DNA of 64,000 nucleotides from Strongyloides papillosus. Its lineage: Eukaryota; Nematoda; Chromadorea; Rhabditida; Strongyloididae. This document shows, piece after piece, positions 21,541 through 33,518 of this stretch. The DNA lies in assembly GCA_005656395.1 (NCBI GenBank), contig SRSI01000071.1, positions 682,001 through 746,000 on the forward strand. Direction: 5' to 3'. Each line of letters opens with the position of its first letter. The stretch's first letter is position 1. The notes under the pieces are model-generated. The model worked only from the letters and a program-made list of their open reading frames with translations. It was not told where the DNA came from and made no database searches. Both the position numbers and the translations under genes were made by a program.

Positions 21541-24223
21541 GGTGATATAAATTTAAAATTTCAATTAGCTTAATTTTTTTAGATATGAGGACCTATTAGG
21601 CAAAATATTATGTAACTAGTTATGGTTGCAAATTTAATCATAATAGTATTAGAGCTCATAGACAAAGTGTTAGGAGTTAAAATGGATCTGTTTCATAACA
21701 TCATAATATTACAATACAGAAAATGATTTTATTATCCAGTTCATTTTACCGAACAAATTAAAAAAACGGTAACTTTAATATTTCAGACTGAAACATGAAA
21801 AAATATTACCGTTGACTGAAGAAGAAATATATAAATTTACTTTATCTAATAAAATAATGATAAACATATTGTTATGAATTTCGACAAATAGTTTTAAAAA
21901 AATATATGCTTTAACGTTCTAAAAAATATTAATTGTTAGCAATTTTTAACGACAATGTTAATTCAACTTCTTAATTTTTACAGAATATTTTAAAATTCAC
22001 TGAATCATTTAAATATTTAATGACCTGTATAAAATATAATATTTTTCTACAATAACCAAAGTAAATTAAAATTTTTAATATTTTTTAAAATTTTAGAAAT
22101 GTTAGCAAAATATTAAAGGCAAACACTTAAATTATTGTTCTAATAAATCATAACTTTTACATTTCTTATTTATCATCTTCATTTTAAGTATTTTATTTGT
22201 TTGACTTTCATAACTTGGATCTTATTTTTCATAAATTTTCAAACAATATAATATTGTTCAAAGTTAAAAGTTTAAAATGATCATAGTATAATGGAACTTT
22301 CCATCAAAGTTTAATTTCCAAACATCTATAATTACGTAAATCTGATATTATCTATGATTTGAAAATGATCTCAAAAATTGTCTTACTTAATATGTCTTTT
22401 TTTATAATTTATTGAAATATCAAAGCATTATTGTCATTTATAATAAGTTAAAAGCATAAATAGATAATATCATTTTATTTTAATCTTTCCAGAAAGTAAT
22501 TCGAAAAAATTTTAGATCTTTAAACAATTTTTACTAAAGTCAATTCACTAATAGTACAACATTGAAAATATTATAAATAATTGCTTATATCTTTTAATTT
22601 ATGTATTTCACTATTTAATCTTATTTGAAGATCGTTTGTCATCAAATATTATACAATGATGAATCATAACCTATAGAATCTTGAATTTTATTAAAAAGAA
22701 CAAATTCTTCACAACATCTTAAGTTTGCTTAAATCATAATTTTTTTTCTCTAAATTCAATGAAAAACTTGTACAATTAAGGATAGAAATTATATAGAAGT
22801 TAATCTACTATTTCCAAATACTTACTTTTTCTTGGAAACATTCAAAATTTCTTCAGACCAAAAAAGTATTAATTATTTATAATGAAATTAAAATTGGTTT
22901 TTAAGATATAATATTTTTATTCCACATTTAAAACCCTTTTATCAACTAACTTTATTTATCGAAAAAAGATTATCTATAAAATTATTATAATAGCATACAA
23001 ATCACCGATCATGTCGGCTTAAATATTAAAAAAATTAACCCAAAGTAAATAAAGTTTTTTTCCTCAGTCTATCTTTATATTAAAAAAATCTCGTTTAAAT
23101 GGTATGTTCAAGTTATTAAAAGAAAAAAGTTCTTGTTTAATTCAATTAAAAATTGTCCTTTTCTTTTTTTTACATATATGAAATTTTTAAATATTGTCTA
23201 AAAGAGAGATAAAGAAACACTAATCTCCTTCATTCGTGAAAGAAATATTTTATTTATCTATATATAACTACTATCTTGGCCTTTTTCTTAATAAAAGAGG
23301 TATCGTGATTTGAAAATGTTTACAGATTAAAAAATACTGTTGACCATTAACCATAGATACTAAAAAGATAAATAAAATTCTTTTGAATTTCATATTCATA
23401 TAAGTTAATAATAATATTATGTTCTTAGTAGAAATATATATTTCGTTAGGGTAACAAAATCAACCTTTTATATAGTATTCTTTCAAGTTACATAACATTT
23501 CTTCTCAAAAATGTGATTAAAAAAAATACTTTTAATATACATTTGTAAAGTATAGGAGTAAATTTATTTAATAATATTATGATATGTATTTATAATATTT
23601 ATTTATTTTTGAAAATGATTCACACAATTTAAGGAAAGTTAAACTTTTAAAGAATAATATAAATAATAGTATGATAATCAACATTTTAGATTTTTGGACA
23701 ATATGTAAACAGTTCTTTCAAATAGTAGGCGGAATTAAGTAAAGTAATTTTCAATTAAAAGAAAATGCAGTCAACCGGATAAGCTATAAAATTTTGAATC
23801 CCTTCAGTATCAAACTTTCTTATTATTGTATATGTATTGAAGAAGTTTATATAATCTTATTTATTATAATTAGTCATTCTTAATTTACGAAAGATCATAT
23901 ATTTATAATTATATATAAATATAAACTTATATACTTACAAAGACTATAAAAACTATTCCTGATGAGGAAACAAATACTTCATATTATTTGTTAATTAATT
24001 TAGAACTCTACGATATATTACAAAAATTAATGAATTAATAGACATCTTTAAATATTCTCAATCAGCACAAATTATTCTTTTTCTTGTTTAATTATAAAAA
24101 CTTAAATAAATATAAAGGTAATTAAATTTGATATAGCTAAAAATATATAAATAATTCTGATTTTTTAAAGTTAATTATATACTAAAAGTTACTAACTCAC
24201 TATTTCTGTGTAATAAATTAACG
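21541..24223. other. Gene-free AT-rich stretch upstream of the otopetrin-like gene
   Basis: About 2.7 kb without recognisable coding or repeat structure. It presumably contains the promoter of the downstream gene. Confidence 0.5.
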
Positions 24224-26045
24224 ATGAATGAGGAAGGTTCCATTGATATGATAAATAATGCATGGATTTATAATAGTAAAGCAAAGTAAGTTGTTAATTA
24301 CTTATCTTTTTGTTATTATGTTGAATAATTTTTTTAATATTTAGAAACATGCTTATAACATCTTTCTCGGCATTCTATGCTTTTATTGTTATCCTTTTTG
24401 CACTTGTTTTAGAATTAGCTCAGGTATACGATGTTGAAAATAATGAAAAAACAAATAGTCAAGGTAATTTTAATCATACAATACATTATAACTATTCAGA
24501 TACAACAGAAGGACAATTCAATAATTATAAAAATATTGTATGTTTTTTTGAAGGAATTTATTAAATTTTCAATATAAATCACATTTTTAGCTTTTCGGAA
24601 TATACATGTATGGTGGTTCATTAGCAATATTTATATTTTTTTACATCTATTTGTTATTTAAAAAAACACCAAGCATAAATAAATGCCTTAACTCTGTATC
24701 ATCGGAAGTGTCAATTGAGTCTGTTGTTACAGATTCAAGGAGTTTAACATCACATTCTAGAAATGTTACTCATGACCGCCCTTCTGCAGGCAGTTTATTT
24801 GAAAGACTAGGAATGGTTATATTTGGTATTATTGGTGTTGTTTATTATGCTTTTCCATTATTTATTTACGTTGGAGATCATGAATACAAAGCACTAAAAC
24901 TTCTACAAGATATTTTATCAATAATCTTCTTCTTTATTCAAATGCATTTTTTGTTTTGCAATTCAAGTCTTAACATCAATTCGTATCATTATTTAACGAA
25001 ATTCGGTTTTATGCATTTAATAGCAACAAATATATGGACATGGATAAGATATATATTAATTGAAGAAACTCATATGAAACATGAAATTAAAGACATAGTT
25101 TTAGCAGATGAAGAATTATTAACTATGTACCATAATAATAATAATTCATTATATCTTGAATCATCAAAAGAAGGCCATTCATGTAATGGCGCAAGTTGTG
25201 TTATGGAACATTTTGGTGCAATAATGTACACATGTATCGTTGAATACTCATTAATATGTGCCGGTATAACATTCAGCTTATGGAGAAATATGAGTATATG
25301 TAAAAATAAAGATTTAACATATGTTAGTAGAAAGCAACATATTAGAATAGACTGTTCAAATACAACAACAGGATTGTTTAGTGGACTAGCTTTTTTTACA
25401 ACAACCTTAACATGTACAGCTGCATTTTATAGTTTTCAAATGGTACACGAAGGACAAAAGGCTATTGTTTTATTTAATGCAACTGATTTGTTACAGTATT
25501 CAATAACAATATTTGTTTGCTGTTTTGCAGCCTGGAGAATGAGATTTTTTCAGTATAATGATGTTAAGAGTGTAGCACAAAGAAATCAACAGTATCTTGA
25601 TAGTTTATTATTACTTCTAGGTGTTATGGGTGAACTTTTATATTCTATAACTGGTGTTGTTGGCTTATTAGGTGCTAAAGAATTTAATAGTTTTAATACA
25701 CTTTTAATAATAACTCATCTTGTAAGACTATGTCAAGTAGCAACGCAAAGTTGTTTAATATATATAGCTATGCATTTAAAAGCATGTACAGAGGGGATAC
25801 TAAATAAAAAAAAGAAACCAGGAAAAGAAATAATAACATTTTTAATTATTTGTAATCTCTCAATGTTCATAATGAACATGCTTGAGACTGGACATGTTGG
25901 AGCATCGGAAGAGATTGTTAATTTTTATGGAAAATATTCATGGATTGTTCTTGTTAGAAGTTTCTCACCACTTACAATATTCTTTAGATTTCATAGTGCT
26001 GTTTGTTTTGTTGAAGTATGGAAGAATGTTTATTCAAATAAATGA
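24224..26045 (+). CDS. Otopetrin-like proton channel
   Basis: Multi-pass membrane protein of the otopetrin family, proton-selective channels with twelve transmembrane helices; C. elegans has several (otpl genes). Exons 24224-24285, 24345-24537 and 24591-26045 give 569 residues. The first splice supplies the start MNEEGSIDMINNAWIYN and the second restores KNILFGIYMYGG. Family features include the first two helices separated by an N-glycosylatable loop, the RLGMVIFGIIG helix, FFIQMHFLFCNS, and the FGFMHLIATNIWTWIRYILIEE stretch characteristic of otopetrins, followed by an extracellular Cys-containing insert. The C-terminal half holds six further hydrophobic segments ending FRFHSAVCFVEVWKNVY. 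The start is the only in-frame ATG before the first splice. Which otpl paralogue it is cannot be told. Confidence 0.85.
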
Positions 26046-27386
26046 TTATTACGATAACCATTATTTTTTAATAACATTATTTAGCCGGTTTTTGAGTACT
26101 TTTTATGTATTTACTAGAATTATTTTTAAAAAATAATATCCTAGTTCTCATAAATAAGTACTCATTTCTAAGTGCACAAACAATATTTTTTTAAAATTTT
26201 ATTGTAATAAATAAATACAATATTGATACAAGCTAATTTTAATCTCCTTAAAAATATCATGAAAGTATTGAAATGTTTCTTTTAATTTATTCAAATTTAA
26301 TTTTTTCAAGTATAAAAATAATTAAATGACATAAATAATTTTTTATTCTTGAATAACTTTTCATAGAAACAATGCAAAATTGAATTTTATATTATTATAT
26401 GAATTTTAACTAGATTTTCATCGAATTATTAAAAACCGGGTTTAAATATTATTTTTTAATGTGTTCTATATATTAATTTATATACATTATAGAAAACTAA
26501 AAAATATAATAAAATTAAATAAAGATAAATAGGAGACAAAGTAAATTTTTATAAAACCTCAAAAACAAAAATGCAAGTTTATATTTTTTATATTATATAC
26601 CTCTCTAAGATATATAATATATTTCTGCTCATGTTATCATAGTCCAATTTAAGTCTACACTAAAATTTTAAAATTAAAACTAGTTATCTTATCATGTTAC
26701 TAGTTTTTGATATTAGACTTTATCTTTTTTTACTTATTTTATTATAAAAAAATTAAGTTGTCAATTTCCTTTTCTTATTGATATTAGCAATAAGATTAGT
26801 CATAAAGTTAAAAACATATATTTCTTACATCTTTATGAGTTGATTATTTATTATAAAAAACTTATGAAACAAAATATTTTGTTGAAAAATAAAAATAAAA
26901 TCTCTTATCTTATCGAAGAGATATGAACATATATATTATCATTTTTTAAACGTTTATTTATGTAGTGCTTTTTAAATGAGCATTTATTTTTATTATTATG
27001 TTTGTTAACTAACGTCAAACATACAATGTTTCTTTAACGTACTACTTTTTTCTATACCAGAAAAAATTCCATCCATTTTCGTACTTTGTTATTAAATGTT
27101 AAATAATTATTTTTTCAAAAATATATCCTATTTCAAATTTTCAGAAGACACTGGTCTATGGCCTTTGTGAAAATGTGAATTTTTAGTGTAAATTGAAAAA
27201 AAAAGATGTAATGTGGTGACTTTAAAACAAAGTATAATTTTTTATCCCACAAATTTAAAATCTTTCAAGAGATAACACCACAGTAAGTATATAGTCTTAT
27301 AAAGAGATATGCTTAATAATCTTTCTGTTAATGAATGACCTATAGTTTATGTCTAAATGGATTTGTATTTTGGAGTGTATATATGT

Positions 27387-27456
27387 TGACGTCATTTTAT
27401 TATTAATTTTGTGTGGAGGCAGAAGACTAAAATAACACACTTCTATGATATAAAAG
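27387..27456 (+). promoter_or_regulatory. CRE octamer plus TATA-like box
   Basis: TGACGTCA at 27387-27394 is followed 55 bp later by TATAAAAG (27449-27456). An open frame with strong signal-peptide character starts just after it (27454-27549) but has no ATG. Candidate promoter only. Confidence 0.3.
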
Positions 27457-28534
27457 TATATTTATTTTTTAGTTCTATTCTGTTTAATCCTCTTACTTGC
27501 CATTTTACCATCTGCATTGGGTGATGTAAATAATATATTTAATTCTTAAGACTTATATCTCCTTTCAATAAATTACCTTAACTTCTATTGATTATTAGTG
27601 GTAAATAGAGTCTTTTATAATGAGAGTATATTTATTTAAATTCATTTATGTCAAAATCATATTCATAAGTAATGCTAACTTTTCAAATATAAACTTGATC
27701 ATTTAAATTTAGCTTTTATTACTATTGACGCTTAAAAAAGTAATTCATTGAAATAAAATATATCTTAAAAAGAAAATATTTATATTTAATGGTGATTATA
27801 TTTATCATTATATTACTAAGATGATCGATTTATTAATTTAAATAAATACCATCCCTTTTAATATATCATTCATTGATCCTTTTCTCACCTACTTACATTT
27901 TTATTTTTATTTATACTTTGCATTTGTTATATAAATTTTTAATATATATTATTTTAGTAACCAACAATGATTTTCATACTATTATAATAATGGTTTTTGT
28001 TAAGAAAATATGGATAAAATCATAAGACTGTATTAATTATACTTATTGATTATCCAAACATCCTACTTATTTAAAACTTTAATACCCATTTCCTTTATTT
28101 AAAATGTTAATCTATTCAAAATGATATTTCAGATTTCTCGAGATATCCTCAATTTCTTGCTTTATTAAAAGGCTTTCATTAGAAATTATATCTTTTCTTA
28201 CATAAATAATTATATATATCTAAATGTTATCTTTAATTTTAAATTTCTAATAAACCAACTTTCATCTATATTGCTATTACAAAAATATGAAAAATTATTT
28301 TATTGTTCATACTTAATTTTGAATCGTATAAACACATATATGTGTGTTTTTTTAAACTGTCATCTTAAAATCATCATATACCTTATTATATTAATAAAGA
28401 ATCAAGTTATTTAAGTAGCATTAAATGTCATATAAAGTTAACTAAGTAACATACAAAGTAGGGAAAAAATTCCGTATAAATTTCTATCTTCACAAAATTA
28501 TTATAAAGAAATCAATAGTAACAAAACGTAAACA

Positions 28535-28554
28535 ATATATATATATATATATAT
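28535..28554. repeat. (AT)10 microsatellite
   Basis: Uninterrupted AT dinucleotide run of 20 bp. Confidence 0.9.
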
Positions 28555-31216
28555 GATTACTAAATATATCCTTTATACAAAATTTTTAATGTCGATCAGA
28601 GTAATATATATAATGTATCAATACACCTATTAACCAAATAGTAATGAATATTTTTATATACCATTAACAGTGGGTTTATTTTTATACATTGTGTGTTTAG
28701 ATGTAATAAATAAAAAAAATATTATTTTAAAAACATTATCTTTGGTATTTTTGTTTTATAGGAAAATATTTTATATTTATTAAAATATCATGACTATAAT
28801 ACAAAAAAGAGTAGTACTGTCTTATGGAATCTTATTTTTATTTCTTGAAATTTTTATTGGAAAAGAAAACACTTCTGCTAAAAATAACTTTTTCCTATCT
28901 TTAATAAAAGAGATACAGTAGTATTTTAGATGTAAACATTCTGAAAAGTATATAATAGTTTAATTTCTAATAAAACATTAAATTTTAGTATTATCACCTT
29001 ACTTATCAGTAATTTTGTTTTTGTCATCACAATGATATGTGATCATTTTTGATAAATTATTATTTATATTCAAATTACCATTCAAAATATCATATTTTTT
29101 TAATAATAAAATTTGATAAGTATATAAAGAACAAAAACGTATGTTATATTATTATATTTTTTAAATTGTCTTATTCCCCTTAAAATATTACTATATATTC
29201 AATAATTTTTAATATCTTATTTTCTCTATATGAAGAGTGTAATATATATACATATACAATGTACATGTGTCTTTTTCTTAACTTTTCATGAATATGTTTA
29301 TTTCATTTGTATAAATATTTATATTTATTTGATCAATAACCACATTTATAAAACTTTTATACATTTTAAATTTGCCTAATTTTAATAGTTTTTTTTCGGC
29401 GTAAAATTGCTATAAATTCTATTTGATAATTTATGATTTTGTATGAGAACAGCTGTACAATTAAATTCTTCATTTTACCTTTTTTTAATCATGAAGAAAT
29501 ATTTATTTAATGAGTAAATCTATCTTTATATGTAGTTTAAAATTATAATGCTTTTTGTACAATTTGTTAAATCTTAAGAATTTATATAAATGTTTAATGT
29601 TATATCACAGCACATATTTATAAAGGTTACTTTCTATTTATGAATTTAAATCCATTTTTTAATTCATCTAATAAAAATGCTATTAAAAAATAAGCTTAAA
29701 ATATCAAACATTATTTATATTTCTATTTGTTCTATAACCTCTGTTGTTGACCTTGTTTTGCGGAGAAAGAAAAAATCTTTCTAGATAATTCTTTATGCTT
29801 TTGTATCTCAGTATAATAATAAATAATGCAACGCAATGAAATTGTGTTCTTATCATGTGGCCACTTTGTTTACTACTATTCTTTAAGTGAATATAACTGG
29901 TTAACACTTTTCGTCCCTCTTTTGTCATCCCTTCCAACGTGCTTTTCTTTAAACTCAGAGCTCTCTATTCCTTATAACATATAAGTATAGACGTTTTTGC
30001 CATTTTATATATAATTTAATTAATTAATTTTTCTCTGCTCTCTTTCTTTTTAAGATTATTTTACATAACATGAATTACATTTATATTACTATTGTATAAT
30101 TTTATAGTATAAAGAAATAAGTTTAATATTTAATAATGAAATAAATGACATCATAATATGATTTTCTTGTAAAATAAACCCAAAAAAATTTTAAAAAAGG
30201 TCTTAAATAATTTTATCTCCCATACTCATTGAAAAATTAGTTTATTCACTTAAAAATGCTACAACACAACAATAAAAATGTAAATAAAAGTTCAATATTT
30301 GGTATTAAGATAAAATACACCACTAAAATTTTTATTTGTTACACCCTTTAAAATATTATAGATAAAAGTGCGCTTTTTCATTGAAAGAAAAAAACTTATG
30401 ATTACATCTTAAAGTAAAAATTAATGCGAAAATTTTGAACTAATATCACATGGTCGTATATATTTATTTGATTGTGTCTGAAAATATATAATAAAAGTGT
30501 GAGCTCATAAATATCCAAACATGTTAAATTATTCTTTATTTTTCAAAGTCACATGTTACGTTGAAAATTGTTATATGTTTATTTGATAAACTTAATTTTT
30601 ATTTTTAATATTTAAATCACTCTCATTGAGCATTGAGCAGTTAATTATATAATATGGCTCTGCTTAATTATCTATATTATAATTTTTACAAGGTCTTTAT
30701 AAAGTAATGTCGATATTATAAATTTGTATATTCTTTAAAGAAAGGGGAAATAAAAAACGGTTAAAAGGCATGCTTGTTACAGCAGGAATTATAATTATAT
30801 AGATGAGCATTTGTAAATTTATTTTAAATTTATTCTCTTCACGGTATCCTTTTAAATCACATGTCTAGATGGCCTACAATTGACCTTTTAAATCTTATCA
30901 ACCATGTTGTTTTCTCACTCAGTCCAAATGTTTTTCATAAATGTACGCAACTCTCTATTGACTATATTACCACATTTGATACATTTATACCAAAAATCAT
31001 GGTAATATATCCATGTATATATACTTTAACCTATATAAACTATTTTTATTTTATCTTATAACATGTTAAAATTTTCCTACAAGCTTTTTGAATTATATTT
31101 ACACATCTATATATGTAAATGTATATGTTTATAATATAAGAATTTTATAACGTTTAATTTAATAAAATGAATATTAAATAAATATATTTACTTATTAATA
31201 ATACGTGCAATTTTAG

Positions 31217-31520
31217 ATTTTGCGTTTAAATTTAACTAAGGTGTTGTAAGAGAAGTTTGTGCTGAAGTCAAGAGTTCCTATCTCTTGCTTTTAACATCGG
31301 TTTAACAAGAAACCTGCACTCCAACAGTATCAAGCAACGTCAGCAGTCATATATTACTTTTACTTCAAAATTACACCTTTAATTGGTTTCTATATTCTAA
31401 CAGACGCTTCTCAACTCAAGAGAGTGTTTGGCGAAGTAAGCCTTTTGGTATTGAAACAGTAACATCCTGGATCCAAGGCTATACTTACGTAGTACAAGGC
31501 ATCTGCCACTACAAAAAAAT
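31217..31520. other. GC-elevated, structured-looking block upstream of the MNK gene
   Basis: About 300 bp of non-repetitive sequence distinctly less AT-rich than its flanks, ending 250 bp before the kinase start codon. It contains short inverted repeats (CAAGAG...CTCTTG near 31289-31307; CTTCTC...GAGAGTG near 31406-31430). No frame is open. Likely a 5' UTR exon, promoter or ncRNA; the sequence cannot decide which. Confidence 0.4.
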
Positions 31521-31766
31521 TGAACGAATTTTTTTTACCATTCTTTTATATCAAAAAATTAAGAAGAAAAGCTCTTTTTAATCAGTTTCATTGAATGACA
31601 AGATATACTTCTTTTACGTAAAAAACACCAAGATTTTCTTAACAAAGATACATATTTTTTAAGTTTCTTTAAAAAGATATTTTCTATTTCTACTTTATAT
31701 TTAAAATAACAACAATATACCTAACCAAAATTCATTTTTAAATTTTATTTTTGAAATAATTTAAAA

Positions 31767-33518
31767 ATGTTTTACTTTGACGAAGAAGATAAATGTCATA
31801 GTTTTGGTAAGACTATATTTAAATTTTAAAAAGACCACAAAAATTATATTTTTTTTATAGATTTAACATCTTATGGTAAAATAAATATAGGAAATAATGA
31901 AAATATTTCTGGAAATTGTAATTTAGTTAAAAAAAATTATCGTACATCATCATTTATAGAAAAATTGTATCAAAATTTATACTGTGATGATGATGAAATT
32001 GTATTTCCAAATGAATTTTATGATTATTATGAATTTTGTAGTGGTGGAGTACTAGGAAGAGGAGCATATGGAACTGTTGAAACAGTCATCTCACATCGTG
32101 ATGGTAAAGAATATGCCGTCAAGATAATTGATAAAATCACTCAATCACATACACGTTCACGTGTTATTAATGAAGTTAAACTTTTTTGTCTCTCAAAGGA
32201 GGAGTCTAATATTGTACAATTAGTGGATGTCTTTGAAGATTGTGATTACTATTATCTAGTCTTTGAAAAAATGAATGGGGGACCACTTTTAGACCATATT
32301 ACGGAAAAAAATTGTTTTACTGAACAAGAAGCTAGTATGGTTACTAGTAAAATTGCTAAAGGTATTAAATTTCTCCATGACCAAGGCGTTGCTCATCGTG
32401 ATATCAAACCAGAAAATATTTTATGTTCATCTATTGATGGGTTGGAATGTGTTAAATTGTGCGACTTAGATTTAGCAACTAAATTATCTCCAATAAAAAA
32501 AAGCCCTTCCGTTGAATCATTGAGTGATGGTGACTTCGAATCTCCTGTTGGGAGTGCAGAATTTATGGCTCCTGAAGTTGTTGAAAGATTTATGGATGAA
32601 TCATTAAAATATGATAAAAAAGCTGATACTTGGTCATTAGGTGTTTTAATTTATATAATGTTATGTGGATATCCACCATTTTATGGACAATGTGATAGTG
32701 AGGATTGTGGGTGGACAAGAGGAGAAATTTGTGATGAATGTCAAGATAGTTTATTTCAAAATATCAAACGTGGTTATTTTGACTTTCCAGATGATGACTG
32801 GAGGAATATTTCTGATGAGGCTAAAGATTTAATATCTCACCTTTTAGTACGTAATGCTCGTTACCGTTACTCAATTGATGATGTCTTAAATCATCCCTGG
32901 ATTACAAAACAATCACCAAATATACCTTTAATTACACCAAGTAATCTTGAAAGAATTGAAAGTGCTCGTGACATTAATCAAATAAATCAAAATTTTAATG
33001 CTATTAAACACATTAATTCCGATCTCGATGGGACAAATTATGTGACTAGTCAAGGGAACGTCAATTCAAATGAAAATAAAAATTTTATACCATTACAAAA
33101 TGGATTTTATAATACCATTCCGAGGAGAGGACATGCATTATCAGAGGAATTTTTTAAAAATAATGAAAATGTTTACCCTAATGAGGAAACCATACCAAAA
33201 TCACTTTTAACTGTTAATTGTCGTGATACAAATTACATGTATCCGTCGGTTAAGGAACCACATGAAATTTCACCTGCTGGTACAATAGACTCTGGAGTAA
33301 GTGATATGTCCTTACCTAAAAGAAGGCAACGTCTCTACTCAAGTTCTTCATCGCCAACAAGAACTAAAAAAAATGATATCATAAATCACAGAAATTTTTG
33401 GAACACTTTATCAAGATCAAAAAGAAGTGAAAGTTCCATTGAATCATTGACTATCATTCAATCAACTAATAATATGTCCCATTTAAATTTATGCTCTCAA
33501 AAACTTAATGAAAAATGA
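31767..33518 (+). CDS. mnk-1: MNK-type Ser/Thr kinase
   Basis: MAP-kinase-interacting kinase, which phosphorylates eIF4E downstream of ERK/p38. Exons 31767-31806 and 31861-33518 give 565 residues. The glycine loop GRGAYG starts at residue 79, the ATP Lys is 101 (YAVKIIDK), and the catalytic Asp is 194 (HRDIKPEN). The Mg-binding motif is D215-L-D217 instead of DFG: the final Asp is the MNK hallmark (DFD), while the central Leu is unusual. The MNK-specific insert with cysteines 291, 296, 304 and 307 (CDSEDCGWTRGEICDEC), a zinc-binding pattern, is present. GYPPF and the LLVRNA...HPWI end of the kinase domain follow, then a ~230-residue Ser/Asn-rich tail. A clear basic eIF4G-binding motif is not seen at the N-terminus. 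A conserved MAPK-docking motif in the tail was not identified. Confidence 0.9.

Larger units (their letters stand above)
26046..31216. other. 5 kb gene-free region
   Basis: AT-rich sequence between two plus-strand genes. It contains an (AT)n tract, a promoter-like cluster at 27387-27456, and a minus-strand open frame of 77 codons (29704-29937) in a slightly GC-richer patch that has no recognisable domain. No gene supported. Confidence 0.45.

Noticed and set aside
29704..29937. 77-codon minus-strand open frame
   Set aside because: Balanced composition made it tempting, but no motif, splice logic or second copy supports it.
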